Shown here: in pieces, positions 19,301 through 26,984 of the stretch
Position numbering within the stretch: position 1 is the stretch's first letter
Layout of the letters: each line of letters opens with the position of its first letter
Origin: Paracoccaceae bacterium
GTDB taxonomy: Bacteria > Pseudomonadota > Alphaproteobacteria > Rhodobacterales > Rhodobacteraceae
Reading direction: 5' to 3'
Length of the DNA: 64,000 nt
NCBI GenBank assembly: GCA_019454225.1
Contig: CP075370.1
Location: 2,532,001-2,596,000 of the forward strand
The notes under the pieces: generated by a model
Database searches by the model: none
Told to the model about the DNA's origin: nothing
Seen by the model: only the letters and a program-made list of their open reading frames with translations
Position numbers and translations under genes: made by a program

Positions 19301-20398
19301 CATCGCCGTGTCGGCGCGCACCTCCGGTGTGGCGGTCAGGTTGGTGACAAAGTCCTCGACCCCGTCCTTTGCCTTGCCGATCCCCTCGACCACCGACTTG
19401 CCCATCTCGGTCATCGTTCCGACGACCTCGCCCGCCTTCTTCTCGATGCCCTCCTTGACATCCTCGCCCAGCGCGACGCCTTCCTCGAAAAGGTTCGACA
19501 GGCCGTCGCTGACGCTTTGCAGGACCGACTTGCCCTCGCTTCCAAGTTTGCCGACCTCGGTCGCCACCAGCCCCTTCAACACGCCCAGTGCCTGCTGCGC
19601 CTTCTTCAGATCGCGTCCGATCTCGGTGGCGAACATATCGGCAAGGGTGCGGGCCTTGCCCGCCACGGGCTTGGCGGCAGCGGCCATGACGCGTTGAAGA
19701 TCGTCGCGCAGCGCGTTGAAATCCCTTTGCAGCTGCTCACGCATTGCGGCCGGGTCCGGCCCGGCCGGTGCCAGTGATTTCAGCCCCGCCTCGATCGCGT
19801 CCAGCAGCTTTCCGGCACGCTCGAAACCTCCGGCGGCCAGTTCGCCCGCCGCAGCCTTGACCGCCGTGACCAGCTTGTCCGCCCCGGCAAGCGCCTGGTC
19901 GGAGGCGGCCTTGACCTGCGGCACGATTGTCTTCATGCGTTCGGTCAACTGGGCCTTCAGGTCCTCGCCGTCCCCGGGCTCGACCGGTGCGACCATGCCG
20001 TCGCCGACCTTCTGTTCCTCGACCTCGCCCTCGGCGCCTTCATCCTCGTCATCCAGCGTGCCACCGCCCGGCAGGTGGATCATCACCTTGCACTTGATGC
20101 CAACGTTCTTGAAATGCCGCTTGGCCAGGCGCGGCAGGTTGCGCGCCACGTCCTCCTCGGCAGAGCGCAGGTTCATCACCTTGCCGTCGACCTTCATGAT
20201 GCCCGAGACCATCATGGCGGACATGCCGCCCTTGGACTTGGCGATCGGGATCAGCGCCTCGCAGGTCTTGACCTTGGAGGCTTCGATCACGACGCCTTCC
20301 TTGGTCTTCATCATGACGAAGTTGTGCTCGGTCTTCCGCGCGGACGCGATCAGGTCTTCGAGTTCCTTTGCGGGATCCGCGGTCTTGGAATCGGCCAT
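16307..20398 (-). CDS. large protein with a papain-like C-terminal signature
   Basis: A 1363-residue protein of unknown function. Residues about 1-120 look globular, and an acidic linker follows. Long Ala/Lys/Glu-rich helical or coiled-coil segments run to about 780. The last 500 residues carry GPVGSCFST (Cys862), GHAFNALP (His1155) and VVADSNWGG (Asn1313) followed by DYFVAAPDP. The order Cys, His, Asn and the Trp after Asn recall papain-fold peptidases, but the spacing is much wider than in papain. There is no signal peptide or transmembrane segment. The ATG at 20398 follows GAGGT; an upstream in-frame start (20446) is less likely. The 150-residue gene follows it. A secreted effector or toxin is possible but unproven. 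Confidence 0.65.
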   Translation of the reverse strand: MADSKTADPAKELEDLIASARKTEHNFVMMKTKEGVVIEASKVKTCEALIPIAKSKGGMSAMMVSGIMKVDGKVMNLRSAEEDVARNLPRLAKRHFKNVGIKCKVMIHLPGGGTLDDEDEGAEGEVEEQKVGDGMVAPVEPGDGEDLKAQLTERMKTIVPQVKAASDQALAGADKLVTAVKAAAGELAAGGFERAGKLLDAIEAGLKSLAPAGPDPAAMREQLQRDFNALRDDLQRVMAAAAKPVAGKARTLADMFATEIGRDLKKAQQALGVLKGLVATEVGKLGSEGKSVLQSVSDGLSNLFEEGVALGEDVKEGIEKKAGEVVGTMTEMGKSVVEGIGKAKDGVEDFVTNLTATPEVRADTAMLDGLGVSRDERIRLLEEWEKDPAKAKAYKTKLLSDAKIPEDRREALLKLQASSPDTFLQMLGTLKAMEQGGETDTSPAATQQAMQKAEAARLEVEAKLKALADANRAATAGMQSRTEALGKRDTAKNTADLAAQAIKDHEITPEALKLLSPQEQNDWHAATTRLINANEAAKKALAEAEKALAAADKEVEKLNDASRTAFDGFQKAEAGKAKEDAALEKIRAKQGLLDAVSFGPLSADAKPPMKDDDKAKLAALYGTDARLADDAIAAARGSKDPSAVAQNAAFVAGKFKDGFADGSGKKLELPADQMRDMAANALRMGAQMGPDYFKGFEDYLKTGKQFDADPHGGMAAPDPDPAKEKVRVKQVAQARTRAMADAALGDDGAVDFGSVKAKGAMDHMLFHPGSLNTFTPQLNEKTAETKKLFTDPATKDKAQGTITATTLPGASTLAKPTSPGTAKEIIGRTVGKAPNALTDNDARASVLTAMMTPLSQGPVGSCFSTAPVRSIRETDPLRAMEEYSKIASTGMFKPDGKPPVPANKREHPGENPLLRSWEYSVATAAANEEDSVQRNRLTTSMFRSTDSANNLGAIQGIMGADDLTWYGYTDTSTGDVVEGIESKIFAATKRDLVFVYNPTAPKAGGGGDGRSSEGRYELMHGSKAIRSEADFSAAIATIALAACGETATSPKGAQIVTLVSSAAFIQSVIDAMKDPSGNGKDYKPWELSSGGFEAKAQKVLDGGDPKREQVLAKPGTPAPSRSDRTAGILTSILGKHGSMPGDMHLLATSGVDAGHAFNALPKHPSMDKIRDPDSAAKIQSELVQPGQRMASTKMPAAQAAKLFREQIEAMMESASEPMRAELVKAIKNAPTSDMTPSEVSAKIKTEVDAATTIAAQKRADKYIAEDEPGANRARRREILDFYKDQVNDETEAALRSRLVAELGPPMVVVADSNWGGAESQDYFVAAPDPMTGDLIMWTRTEPGGKMVPLGQNWEDGPWSWIKP

Positions 20399-20481
20399 GA
20401 CTACCTCATCGAAAAATAACGCCTGCAACCCGTCGCGCGGGCCCAACTATCCTTTCGAGAGTAGTCGCAGCATGCCGAGTC

Positions 20482-20529
20482 GCGCAACGACGCATTGCGC
20501 ATGGCAGATTCCTCATCCAGAACATGAGG
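20482..20529. promoter_or_regulatory. two inverted repeats upstream of the 1363-residue gene
   Basis: GCGCAA and TTGCGC (20482-20500) and CCTCAT and ATGAGG (20511-20529) are two perfect 6-bp inverted repeats, each with a 7-base spacer. They lie 84-131 bases before the minus-strand start at 20398 and just after the aroB end. They could be operators or weak hairpins. Confidence 0.35.
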
Positions 20530-20555
20530 ATCGGTCTGCAACTATCTGATGTTAG

Positions 20556-21656
20556 TTATCCATTCCTGAGGCATTCGATCACGGCCCCGGCTGGAACATC
20601 ATCGGCCACGAACGCCTGGCCGATCCCCCGCGCCAGAATGAAGCGCAAGCGGCCGTCGACGACCTTCTTGTCCTGCCCCATCAGCGACAAGAGCGCCTCG
20701 GCCGGGGGCAGATCGCCCGGAATGTCGGCCAGCCGCGCGCGCATGCCCATTGCGGCCAGATGCGCCCGCACGCGGCTGGGGGCTTCCTGCGCGCAAAGGC
20801 CCAGCCGCGCCGACAGGTCGAAGGCCAGCGCGCATCCGATGGCCACGCCCTCGCCATGCAGCAGGCGGTCGGAGTATCCGGTGGCCTTTTCCAGCGCATG
20901 ACAGAACGTGTGGCCAAGGTTCAGCAGCGCCCGCTCACCCTCTTCGGTCTCGTCCCGCGAAACGATCCCCGCCTTCATCCGGACCGACGTGGTTACGGCA
21001 TGCACCCGTGCGGCCGCCTCGCCCGCCGCCAGCCGCGGCCCCGCGGCCTCGAGCCAGTCGAAGAAGGCCGCATCGCCCAGAAGGCCATACTTCACCACCT
21101 CGCCATAGCCTGACAGGAACTCCCGCGCGGGCAGCGTATCCAGCAGCGTGGTGTCGCACAGCACCAGCGAAGGCTGGTGGAATGCCCCGACGAGGTTCTT
21201 GCCCTGTGCGGTGTTGATGCCCGTCTTGCCGCCGACCGAACTGTCGACCTGCGCCAGCAGCGAGGTCGGCACCTGCACGAAGCGCACGCCGCGCCGCAGG
21301 ATCGCGGCGGCGAACCCCGCCAGATCGCCGATCACGCCGCCGCCCAGCGCAATCACCATGTCGCGCCGCTCGATCCGTTGCTCCAGCAGCCATTCGACGG
21401 CGCGCTCGAGATGCGGCCAGCCCTTCGTCGCCTCGCCGGGCGGCAGCATCAGGGCGGACACCGCGATGCCCGCCGACTCCATCGCCGCGCTCAGCGCCGG
21501 CAGGTGCAGCGCCGCGACCGTCTCGTCGGTGATCACCGCAACCCGGCGCCGCGCCAGCAGCGGGCCGACGGCAGCCCCGGCCTGCGCCAGCAGCCCCGCG
21601 CCGATCCGCACGTCATAGGACCGCGCCCCGAGTTCCACGCGCACCGTTTCGGTCAT
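20556..21656 (-). CDS. aroB: 3-dehydroquinate synthase
   Basis: The second step of the shikimate pathway: converts DAHP to 3-dehydroquinate using NAD+ and a divalent metal. The protein has 366 residues from the ATG at 21656. Motifs include GGGVIGDLAGFAAA, PTSLLAQVDSSVGGKTGIN, GYGEVVKYG and NLGHTFCHALE, all standard for AroB. Its ATG overlaps the aroK stop by four bases, so the two are translationally coupled. The long in-frame extension upstream lies inside aroK and is not coding. Confidence 0.97.
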   Translation of the reverse strand: MTETVRVELGARSYDVRIGAGLLAQAGAAVGPLLARRRVAVITDETVAALHLPALSAAMESAGIAVSALMLPPGEATKGWPHLERAVEWLLEQRIERRDMVIALGGGVIGDLAGFAAAILRRGVRFVQVPTSLLAQVDSSVGGKTGINTAQGKNLVGAFHQPSLVLCDTTLLDTLPAREFLSGYGEVVKYGLLGDAAFFDWLEAAGPRLAAGEAAARVHAVTTSVRMKAGIVSRDETEEGERALLNLGHTFCHALEKATGYSDRLLHGEGVAIGCALAFDLSARLGLCAQEAPSRVRAHLAAMGMRARLADIPGDLPPAEALLSLMGQDKKVVDGRLRFILARGIGQAFVADDVPAGAVIECLRNG

Positions 21657-22198
21657 GCCCCCGCCTCCGTCACATCCGCGCGCGCGTTCAGGGCCGCCAG
21701 AACCTTGCGCGCCATCGCCTCGACCGGAAGGCCGGCCTCGGCATCCACGACCACATCGGCCAGCGCATAGACCGGCCCGCGCTGCGCCAGAAGGGCGGCC
21801 AGCGTGGCCTGCGGATCGGCGGTGCGCAACAGCGGCCGGTTCGTCTTGTGCCGCACCCGCGACCACAGCAGCGGCAGGTCGGCGCGCAGCCACACCGACA
21901 CGCCATGTTCCGCGACCTGCTGCCGGTTGCGTTCCGACATGAAGGCCCCGCCCCCGGTGGACAGGATGCAGGGCGGCCCGCGCAGCAACCTTCCGATCAC
22001 CTGCGCTTCCTTGTCGCGAAAGAAGGGTTCGCCCTCGCGTTCGAAGATCTCGGGAATGGTGCGGTTCGCGGCACGCACGATCTCGTCGTCCGAATCAAGG
22101 AACGGCACGTGCAGAAGCCGCGCCAGGGCGGTGCCGACGGCGGTCTTGCCAGCGCCCATCATGCCCACCAGAACAACGGTTTTCTTCAACCGAGCCAT
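21653..22198 (-). CDS. aroK: shikimate kinase
   Basis: Phosphorylates shikimate with ATP. It has 181 residues from the ATG at 22198, with the Walker A motif GMMGAGKTAVG, the shikimate-binding residues in DSDDEI and FRDKE, and the STGGGAF motif. A GTG ten codons upstream (22228) preceded by GGAAAGG is a credible alternative start. It is the first gene of the aroK-aroB pair and divergent from the miniprotein-secreted protein-xerD unit, the arrangement expected in Rhodobacterales. Confidence 0.95.
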   Translation of the reverse strand: MARLKKTVVLVGMMGAGKTAVGTALARLLHVPFLDSDDEIVRAANRTIPEIFEREGEPFFRDKEAQVIGRLLRGPPCILSTGGGAFMSERNRQQVAEHGVSVWLRADLPLLWSRVRHKTNRPLLRTADPQATLAALLAQRGPVYALADVVVDAEAGLPVEAMARKVLAALNARADVTEAGA

Positions 22199-22369
22199 GT
22201 GCCCGTCGTCCCCGCCCTGCCCCGTCACGCCGACCTTTCCGGCACCGCGCGTTCCTCAGGGCGTCTGAATGGCGTGAACTCCGCCCGAATGCCATATATA
22301 TTCACCCTGAACAGGCGCCCGCAGCGGCGCGGATCACAAGAAACGGGCAGACTGAAAGGCAGGCTGGAC

Positions 22370-22504
22370 ATGGGACGGATCATCAAGGCGGTTCTGGTGC
22401 TGGCGGTTGCGGCCTTTCTGGGCCTTGTTGCCTATGCCTACCTGGGCGATTTGTCGCCCCCACAGGTGCCTGTCACGAAGCCGGTCACGCTGAATGCACC
22501 CTGA
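22370..22504 (+). CDS. 44-residue membrane miniprotein
   Basis: A short protein with one hydrophobic helix at residues about 5-26 (IIKAVLVLAVAAFLGLVAYA) and a Pro-rich C-terminal tail. It starts at an ATG at 22370 and its last 11 bases overlap the start of the next gene in another frame, so the two are probably translated together. Function unknown; it may be a membrane anchor or a partner of the following secreted protein. Confidence 0.55.
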   Translation: MGRIIKAVLVLAVAAFLGLVAYAYLGDLSPPQVPVTKPVTLNAP

Positions 22505-24050
22505 TCCGCGTCTGACACTGACAGTCCTGTGCCTGATCCTGGCGGCGCTGGCCCCGCACCAGGTCCGCGCCGAGGCGCCGATGTCGGCCATCGACTGGCT
22601 GTCCGAATCGGTGACCCGGCCGCAGAGCACGCCGGAGCCGGAAGCGCCGGTCGCATCCAATGGCGCCGCGCCCTCAGACGTGGCCGTCAGCGTTCTGGAC
22701 GCGCCATCGGCGGATGCCGCGGGGACGCTGCCGACCTCGGTCACCGGCCTGCCCCGTCGTCTGTGGGGGCTCGGGCGGACCGAGGACATCCTGCGCCTGA
22801 TCGCGGTCGACCGGGCCGACGTGCTGCCTGCGCTGCGGTCGCTGCTGGTCACGGTGCTGCTGGCCGAGACGGAACCGCCGGCCGACGCCACCGGCGCCGG
22901 TCGGCTGCTGCTGATGCGGGTCGACAAGCTTCTCGACATGGGCGCCATCGAGGAGGCGGGCGCCTTGGTCGCCGCGGCGGGGCGGATCGGCGGCGCGCCC
23001 GAGGCCGACCTGTTCCGCCGCGACTTCGACGTCGCGATGCTGACCGGAACCGAGGACCGCGCCTGTGCCGCGATGCGGGTGGCGCCACGCCTCGCCCCCA
23101 CCTTCCCGGCGCGCATCTTCTGCCTGGCGCGCGCGGGCGACTGGAACGCGGCCGCATTGACCTTGCGGACGGCGCAGGCCCTCGGCCACATCGGCCCTGC
23201 CGAGGACGCGCTCCTGTCGCGCTTTCTCGACCCCGACCTCTACGAGGAAGAACCCCTGCCCGAGATCCCGCGCCCCGTCACGCCGCTGACATGGCGCCTG
23301 CTCGAGGCGATCGGCGAGGGCATGCCGACGACCGCGTTGCCCCTGGCCTTTGCGCATGCCGAACTGCGGGAGACCGCCGGGTGGAAAGCGCAGATCGAGG
23401 CGGCAGAGCGGCTGGCGCGGGCGGGCGTGCTCGATCCGAACGCGCTGCTCGGCATCTATACCGCACGGCTTCCGGCCGCTTCGGGCGGGGTCTGGGACCG
23501 GGTGGAGGCGTTCCAGCGCTTCGACACGGCCCTTGCGGCAGGCGACCCGGGCGCGGTCGCGGCCAGCCTGCCGCGCGCCTGGGATCGCATGGTCGAGGCG
23601 GAGCTGGAAGTGCCGTTTGCCAGCCTCTTTGCGGCGCGCCTGATGCGGCTGCCCCTGACTGGCGAATCCGGCGCGCTGGCGTTCCGCATTGCGCTGCTGT
23701 CCCCGCAGTATGAACGGGCGGCCCTCGCGCGCAGCCCGGCGGACGGAACCGAAGCCTTCCTGATCGGCCTTGCACGCGGTGACCTGTCCGGAGTGACGCC
23801 ACCCGACAGCCTGGCACGCGCCATCGCACCCGCCTTCCTGCGACAGGAAACGGGCGCGGAGCTTGCGGCGCTTGTCGCCGAGGACAGGCAGGGCGAAGCC
23901 ATCCTGATGGCCGTAGACCGGGTGCGCCGTGGCGTGCAGGGGGATCTGCGGGGTGTGACGGAGGGACTCTCGCTGCTGCGCGCCGTCGGGCTGGAAAACG
24001 CGGCGCGGCGCACGGCGCTCGAACTGATGCTGCTGGAGCGACGCGGATGA
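22494..24050 (+). CDS. secreted hypothetical protein upstream of xerD
   Basis: A 518-residue protein with an N-terminal signal peptide (hydrophobic core LTLTVLCLILAALA, likely cleavage after RAEA) and a largely helical, Ala/Leu-rich remainder that could form repeats. I do not recognise a domain. It overlaps the miniprotein by 11 bases and its TGA overlaps the xerD ATG by four bases, so it sits in a tightly coupled three-gene unit. The role is probably periplasmic or envelope-related. Confidence 0.7.
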   Translation: MHPDPRLTLTVLCLILAALAPHQVRAEAPMSAIDWLSESVTRPQSTPEPEAPVASNGAAPSDVAVSVLDAPSADAAGTLPTSVTGLPRRLWGLGRTEDILRLIAVDRADVLPALRSLLVTVLLAETEPPADATGAGRLLLMRVDKLLDMGAIEEAGALVAAAGRIGGAPEADLFRRDFDVAMLTGTEDRACAAMRVAPRLAPTFPARIFCLARAGDWNAAALTLRTAQALGHIGPAEDALLSRFLDPDLYEEEPLPEIPRPVTPLTWRLLEAIGEGMPTTALPLAFAHAELRETAGWKAQIEAAERLARAGVLDPNALLGIYTARLPAASGGVWDRVEAFQRFDTALAAGDPGAVAASLPRAWDRMVEAELEVPFASLFAARLMRLPLTGESGALAFRIALLSPQYERAALARSPADGTEAFLIGLARGDLSGVTPPDSLARAIAPAFLRQETGAELAALVAEDRQGEAILMAVDRVRRGVQGDLRGVTEGLSLLRAVGLENAARRTALELMLLERRG

Positions 24051-25006
24051 CCGATGCCCCGCTTCACCCCGAAGCCGCGCGCTGGATCTCTACCTTTCTC
24101 GACGCCCAGGCGGCCGACCACGACGCCGCGCGCAACACCCGCCTTGCCTATGGCCGCGACCTGGCCGACTTCGCGTTGTGGCTGGATCGCCATGGCAAGA
24201 CCTTCGCCGAGGCCGCGCGGGGGGATGTCGAGGCGTATCTGGTCTTCTGCGATGCGCAAGGCCTGGCGCGTGCCACGCGGGCACGGCGCCTGTCGTCCAT
24301 ACGCCAATTGTACCGCTTTGCCGTCGAGGAGGGCTGGCGCGACGATGATCCGGCCCTGCGACTCAAGGGTCCGGGGCGCGCGGCGCGCCTGCCCAGAACG
24401 CTGAGTCGCGAGGAGGTCGGGGCACTCCTTCCTGCGGCCGTTGCCCTTGGGCGCGACGCGACGGAACGCGCCCGCAACCGCGCGCTGTTCGAGTTGATCT
24501 ATGCGACGGGCATGCGGGTGTCGGAACTGGTCGAGTTGCCGGTTGCCGCCGCACGCGGCGATCCGGCGATGATCCTCGTGCGCGGCAAGGGCGGCAAGGA
24601 ACGAATGGTGCCACTGTCCGCCCCGGCACGGGCGGCGCTGGTGGACTGGCTGAGCCACCGCGACGCCGCGGAAGAGGTCGCGCGCAAGGCGGGCCGGTCA
24701 CCCTCGCGCCACCTGTTCCCCGGCCGCGGAAAGGAGGGGCACCTGACGCGGCAACAGTTCTTCGTCCTGGCAAAGCAGGCCGCACGGGCCGCGGGCATCG
24801 AGCCCGAGCGGGTCACCCCCCATGTCCTGCGACATGCCTTTGCGACGCATCTGCTGGCCGGTGGTGCAGATCTTCGGGTCATCCAGACATTCCTTGGCCA
24901 TGCCGACCTCGCCACGACCGAAATCTATACCCATGTACTTGACGACCACCTGAAGACACTTGTCTTCGATCACCATCCTCTCTCAAAGACCCCGCGCAGC
25001 GACTGA
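24047..25006 (+). CDS. xerD: tyrosine recombinase XerD
   Basis: A site-specific recombinase of 319 residues that, with XerC, resolves chromosome dimers at dif. The catalytic set is present: Arg157 in TGMRVSEL, the GKGGKER lysine hairpin, HxxR at His259-Arg262, the LGHADL histidine and the nucleophile Tyr294 in IYTHV. The N-terminal SAM-like core-binding domain runs from about residue 10 to 95. XerD rather than XerC is inferred from its aroK/aroB neighbours. Its ATG shares ATGA with the stop of the gene before. XerC itself is not in the window. Confidence 0.9.
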   Translation: MTDAPLHPEAARWISTFLDAQAADHDAARNTRLAYGRDLADFALWLDRHGKTFAEAARGDVEAYLVFCDAQGLARATRARRLSSIRQLYRFAVEEGWRDDDPALRLKGPGRAARLPRTLSREEVGALLPAAVALGRDATERARNRALFELIYATGMRVSELVELPVAAARGDPAMILVRGKGGKERMVPLSAPARAALVDWLSHRDAAEEVARKAGRSPSRHLFPGRGKEGHLTRQQFFVLAKQAARAAGIEPERVTPHVLRHAFATHLLAGGADLRVIQTFLGHADLATTEIYTHVLDDHLKTLVFDHHPLSKTPRSD

Positions 25007-25036
25007 CGCTGCCGCGCCAACACAATTCAGGACTCC

Positions 25037-26353
25037 ATGCCAACCGCTCCGACCGCCGACATGCTCGACGCCGCCTTCTGGTTCACCACGGTGGCGATCA
25101 TCGCCCTGCTGTTCCTTTCGGCCTTCTTCTCGGGCTCCGAAACGGCGCTGACCGCCGCGTCCCGGGCCAAGCTGAAGGCGCAGGCCGACAAGGGATCGCG
25201 CGGGGCCGAGGTTGCGCTGAACATAAAGGAGGACAACGAACGCCTGATCGGGGCCCTGCTGCTGGGGAACAACGTGGTCAACATCCTGTCGGCCGCGCTG
25301 GCCACGGCGCTGCTGACGCGGCTGTTCGGCGAGGGGGGGGTGGCGCTGGCCACGCTGATCATGACGGCGCTTGTCCTGATCTTTTCCGAGGTGCTGCCCA
25401 AGACCTATGCGATCACCCACCCCGAGCCGACCGCCACCTTCGTGGCACCGGTGGTGCGTGTCATCGTGGCGGTGTTCTCGCCCGTGGTCTCGGTGGTGCG
25501 CGGGCTGGTGCGCGGCATCCTGTGGGTGTTCGGCATGCGCACCGATCCGGATGGCGCCATGCTGGCACTGCGCGAGGAAATCGCGGGCGCGATCCAGCTT
25601 GGCCATTCCGAGGGGGCCGTGCAGAAGGAAGACCGCGATCGCCTGCTCGGCGCGCTCGATCTCAGCGAACGCACGGTCGAGGAGGTGATGCGCCACCGCC
25701 GCCAGATCGAGATGATCGACGCCGACCGCGCCCCCGGAGATATCATTAGCCAGGTCCTTGCAAGCCCGCATACCCGCCTGCCCGTCTATCGCGGATCGGA
25801 CGAGAACATCCTCGGTGTCGTGCATGCCAAGGATCTGCTGCGCGAGGTGGACCGGCTGGTGCGCGGGGATGAGGGCAACATTGCGCAGCTTGACGCGCTC
25901 GACGTGCTCAAGGTCGCGATGAAACCCTATTTCGTGCCAGAGACAACGCCGCTCGACGATCAGATGCGCCAGTTCCTGAAACGGCGCACGCATTTCGCCC
26001 TGGTGGTGGACGAATACGGCACGCTGCGCGGCCTGATCACGCTCGAGGACATTCTTGAAGAGATCGTGGGCGACATCGCCGACGAATTCGACGTGGTCGA
26101 GAAGGAACCGGTGCTGAAACCCACCGAGGCGGGTGACTACATCGTGGACGGTGCGACCACGATCCGCGACCTGAACCGGATGATGGACTGGAACCTGCCC
26201 GACGACGAGGCGAATACCGTTGCGGGCCTGGTGATCCACGAGGCGCAGACCATTCCCAAGGCCGGGCAGGTCTTTTCCTTCCACGGGTTCCGCTTCGAGG
26301 TCGCCGCCCGGCAGGAGAACCGCCTGACACGATTGAAGATCCGCCCGCTCTGA
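25037..26353 (+). CDS. CNNM/CBS/CorC_HlyC-domain membrane protein
   Basis: A 438-residue protein of the HlyC/CorC family linked to magnesium or cobalt efflux and often annotated as hemolysin. It has an N-terminal CNNM (DUF21) domain with about four membrane helices to residue 195 (LLFLSAFFSGSETALTAASR at the start). A pair of CBS domains follows (VMRHRRQIEMID and FALVVDEYGTLRGLITLEDI), then a C-terminal CorC_HlyC domain. It begins 31 bases after xerD and may belong to the same unit. Transport substrate is not determined. Confidence 0.92.
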   Translation: MPTAPTADMLDAAFWFTTVAIIALLFLSAFFSGSETALTAASRAKLKAQADKGSRGAEVALNIKEDNERLIGALLLGNNVVNILSAALATALLTRLFGEGGVALATLIMTALVLIFSEVLPKTYAITHPEPTATFVAPVVRVIVAVFSPVVSVVRGLVRGILWVFGMRTDPDGAMLALREEIAGAIQLGHSEGAVQKEDRDRLLGALDLSERTVEEVMRHRRQIEMIDADRAPGDIISQVLASPHTRLPVYRGSDENILGVVHAKDLLREVDRLVRGDEGNIAQLDALDVLKVAMKPYFVPETTPLDDQMRQFLKRRTHFALVVDEYGTLRGLITLEDILEEIVGDIADEFDVVEKEPVLKPTEAGDYIVDGATTIRDLNRMMDWNLPDDEANTVAGLVIHEAQTIPKAGQVFSFHGFRFEVAARQENRLTRLKIRPL

Positions 26354-26397
26354 TCGGCGGCACGCTGCCGGGAATCGGGCACAATTGTGAAGAAAGG

Positions 26398-26425
26398 TTG
26401 AAGAATTCCGGGCAGTCGCTATATA
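26398..26425 (+). promoter_or_regulatory. candidate promoter for the 106-residue gene
   Basis: TTGAAG at 26398-26403, a 16-base spacer and TATATA at 26420-26425 form the most A/T-rich promoter-like sequence in the 236-base gap before the gene at 26590. The leader would be about 155 bases long. Confidence 0.4.
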
Positions 26426-26589
26426 TCGCGGCAGCCCGGTGCGGGTTGTGACGATATACGGTATGCCGACGCTGCAGTCATGCGCCATTTGCATGGCAGG
26501 CATGTCGGGAACGGGATACCGAATCGCGCGCAAACCGCCATATTGCCCGGACGCCCGAAAACGCAAGAGCAAGAACAAGGACGACGACA

Positions 26590-26910
26590 ATGGTCGATTT
26601 CGTGGATGGTACCGCGTTCAACTTCGAACAGGGGCAGCGTGCGCGCAAGCTTTTTGCGGCCGTTGTGCTGGCTGCGCTGGATGATGCGATTGCCGATGAC
26701 AAGAAATACGGCAATGGCCCCGAGCAGATCGCCCGTTGGGCACGTTCGAAGGACGGGCGCGAGGTTCTGTCCTGCGCCGGGATCGACCCGAATGAGCGTG
26801 TCGTGAAGGGGCTGATGGAATTCGTGTCCAAGGGCGTGCGCACCTCGGTCGCCCTGTCGCGCGAGGAAAGCGAACGGCGCCACGCCCTGGAGCAGGCCGA
26901 GGCGGCCTGA
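26590..26910 (+). CDS. small conserved alphaproteobacterial protein (DUF6280-like)
   Basis: A 106-residue soluble, helical protein with no signal peptide. It includes FNFEQGQRARKLFAAVV, a KKYGNGPEQIARWARS segment and the ending REESERRHALEQAEAA. I recall this sequence as a very well conserved Rhodobacterales family, DUF6280, of unknown function, but cannot verify the family name here. It is a single-gene unit with its own promoter-like element and a strong terminator 26 bases after the stop. Confidence 0.75.
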   Translation: MVDFVDGTAFNFEQGQRARKLFAAVVLAALDDAIADDKKYGNGPEQIARWARSKDGREVLSCAGIDPNERVVKGLMEFVSKGVRTSVALSREESERRHALEQAEAA

Positions 26911-26935
26911 TCCCCGGCGGGACTGTCGGGAACGC

Positions 26936-26967
26936 AAACGCGCCCCACGGGGCGCGTTTCCTTTTTC
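26936..26967 (+). terminator. intrinsic terminator after the 106-residue gene
   Basis: AAACGCGCCCC pairs with GGGGCGCGTTT over 11 bases around a two-base centre, followed by CCTTTTT. It also lies just beyond the end of the convergent minus-strand gene. Confidence 0.85.
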
Positions 26968-26984
26968 CCGCAGCTTCGACAGCG

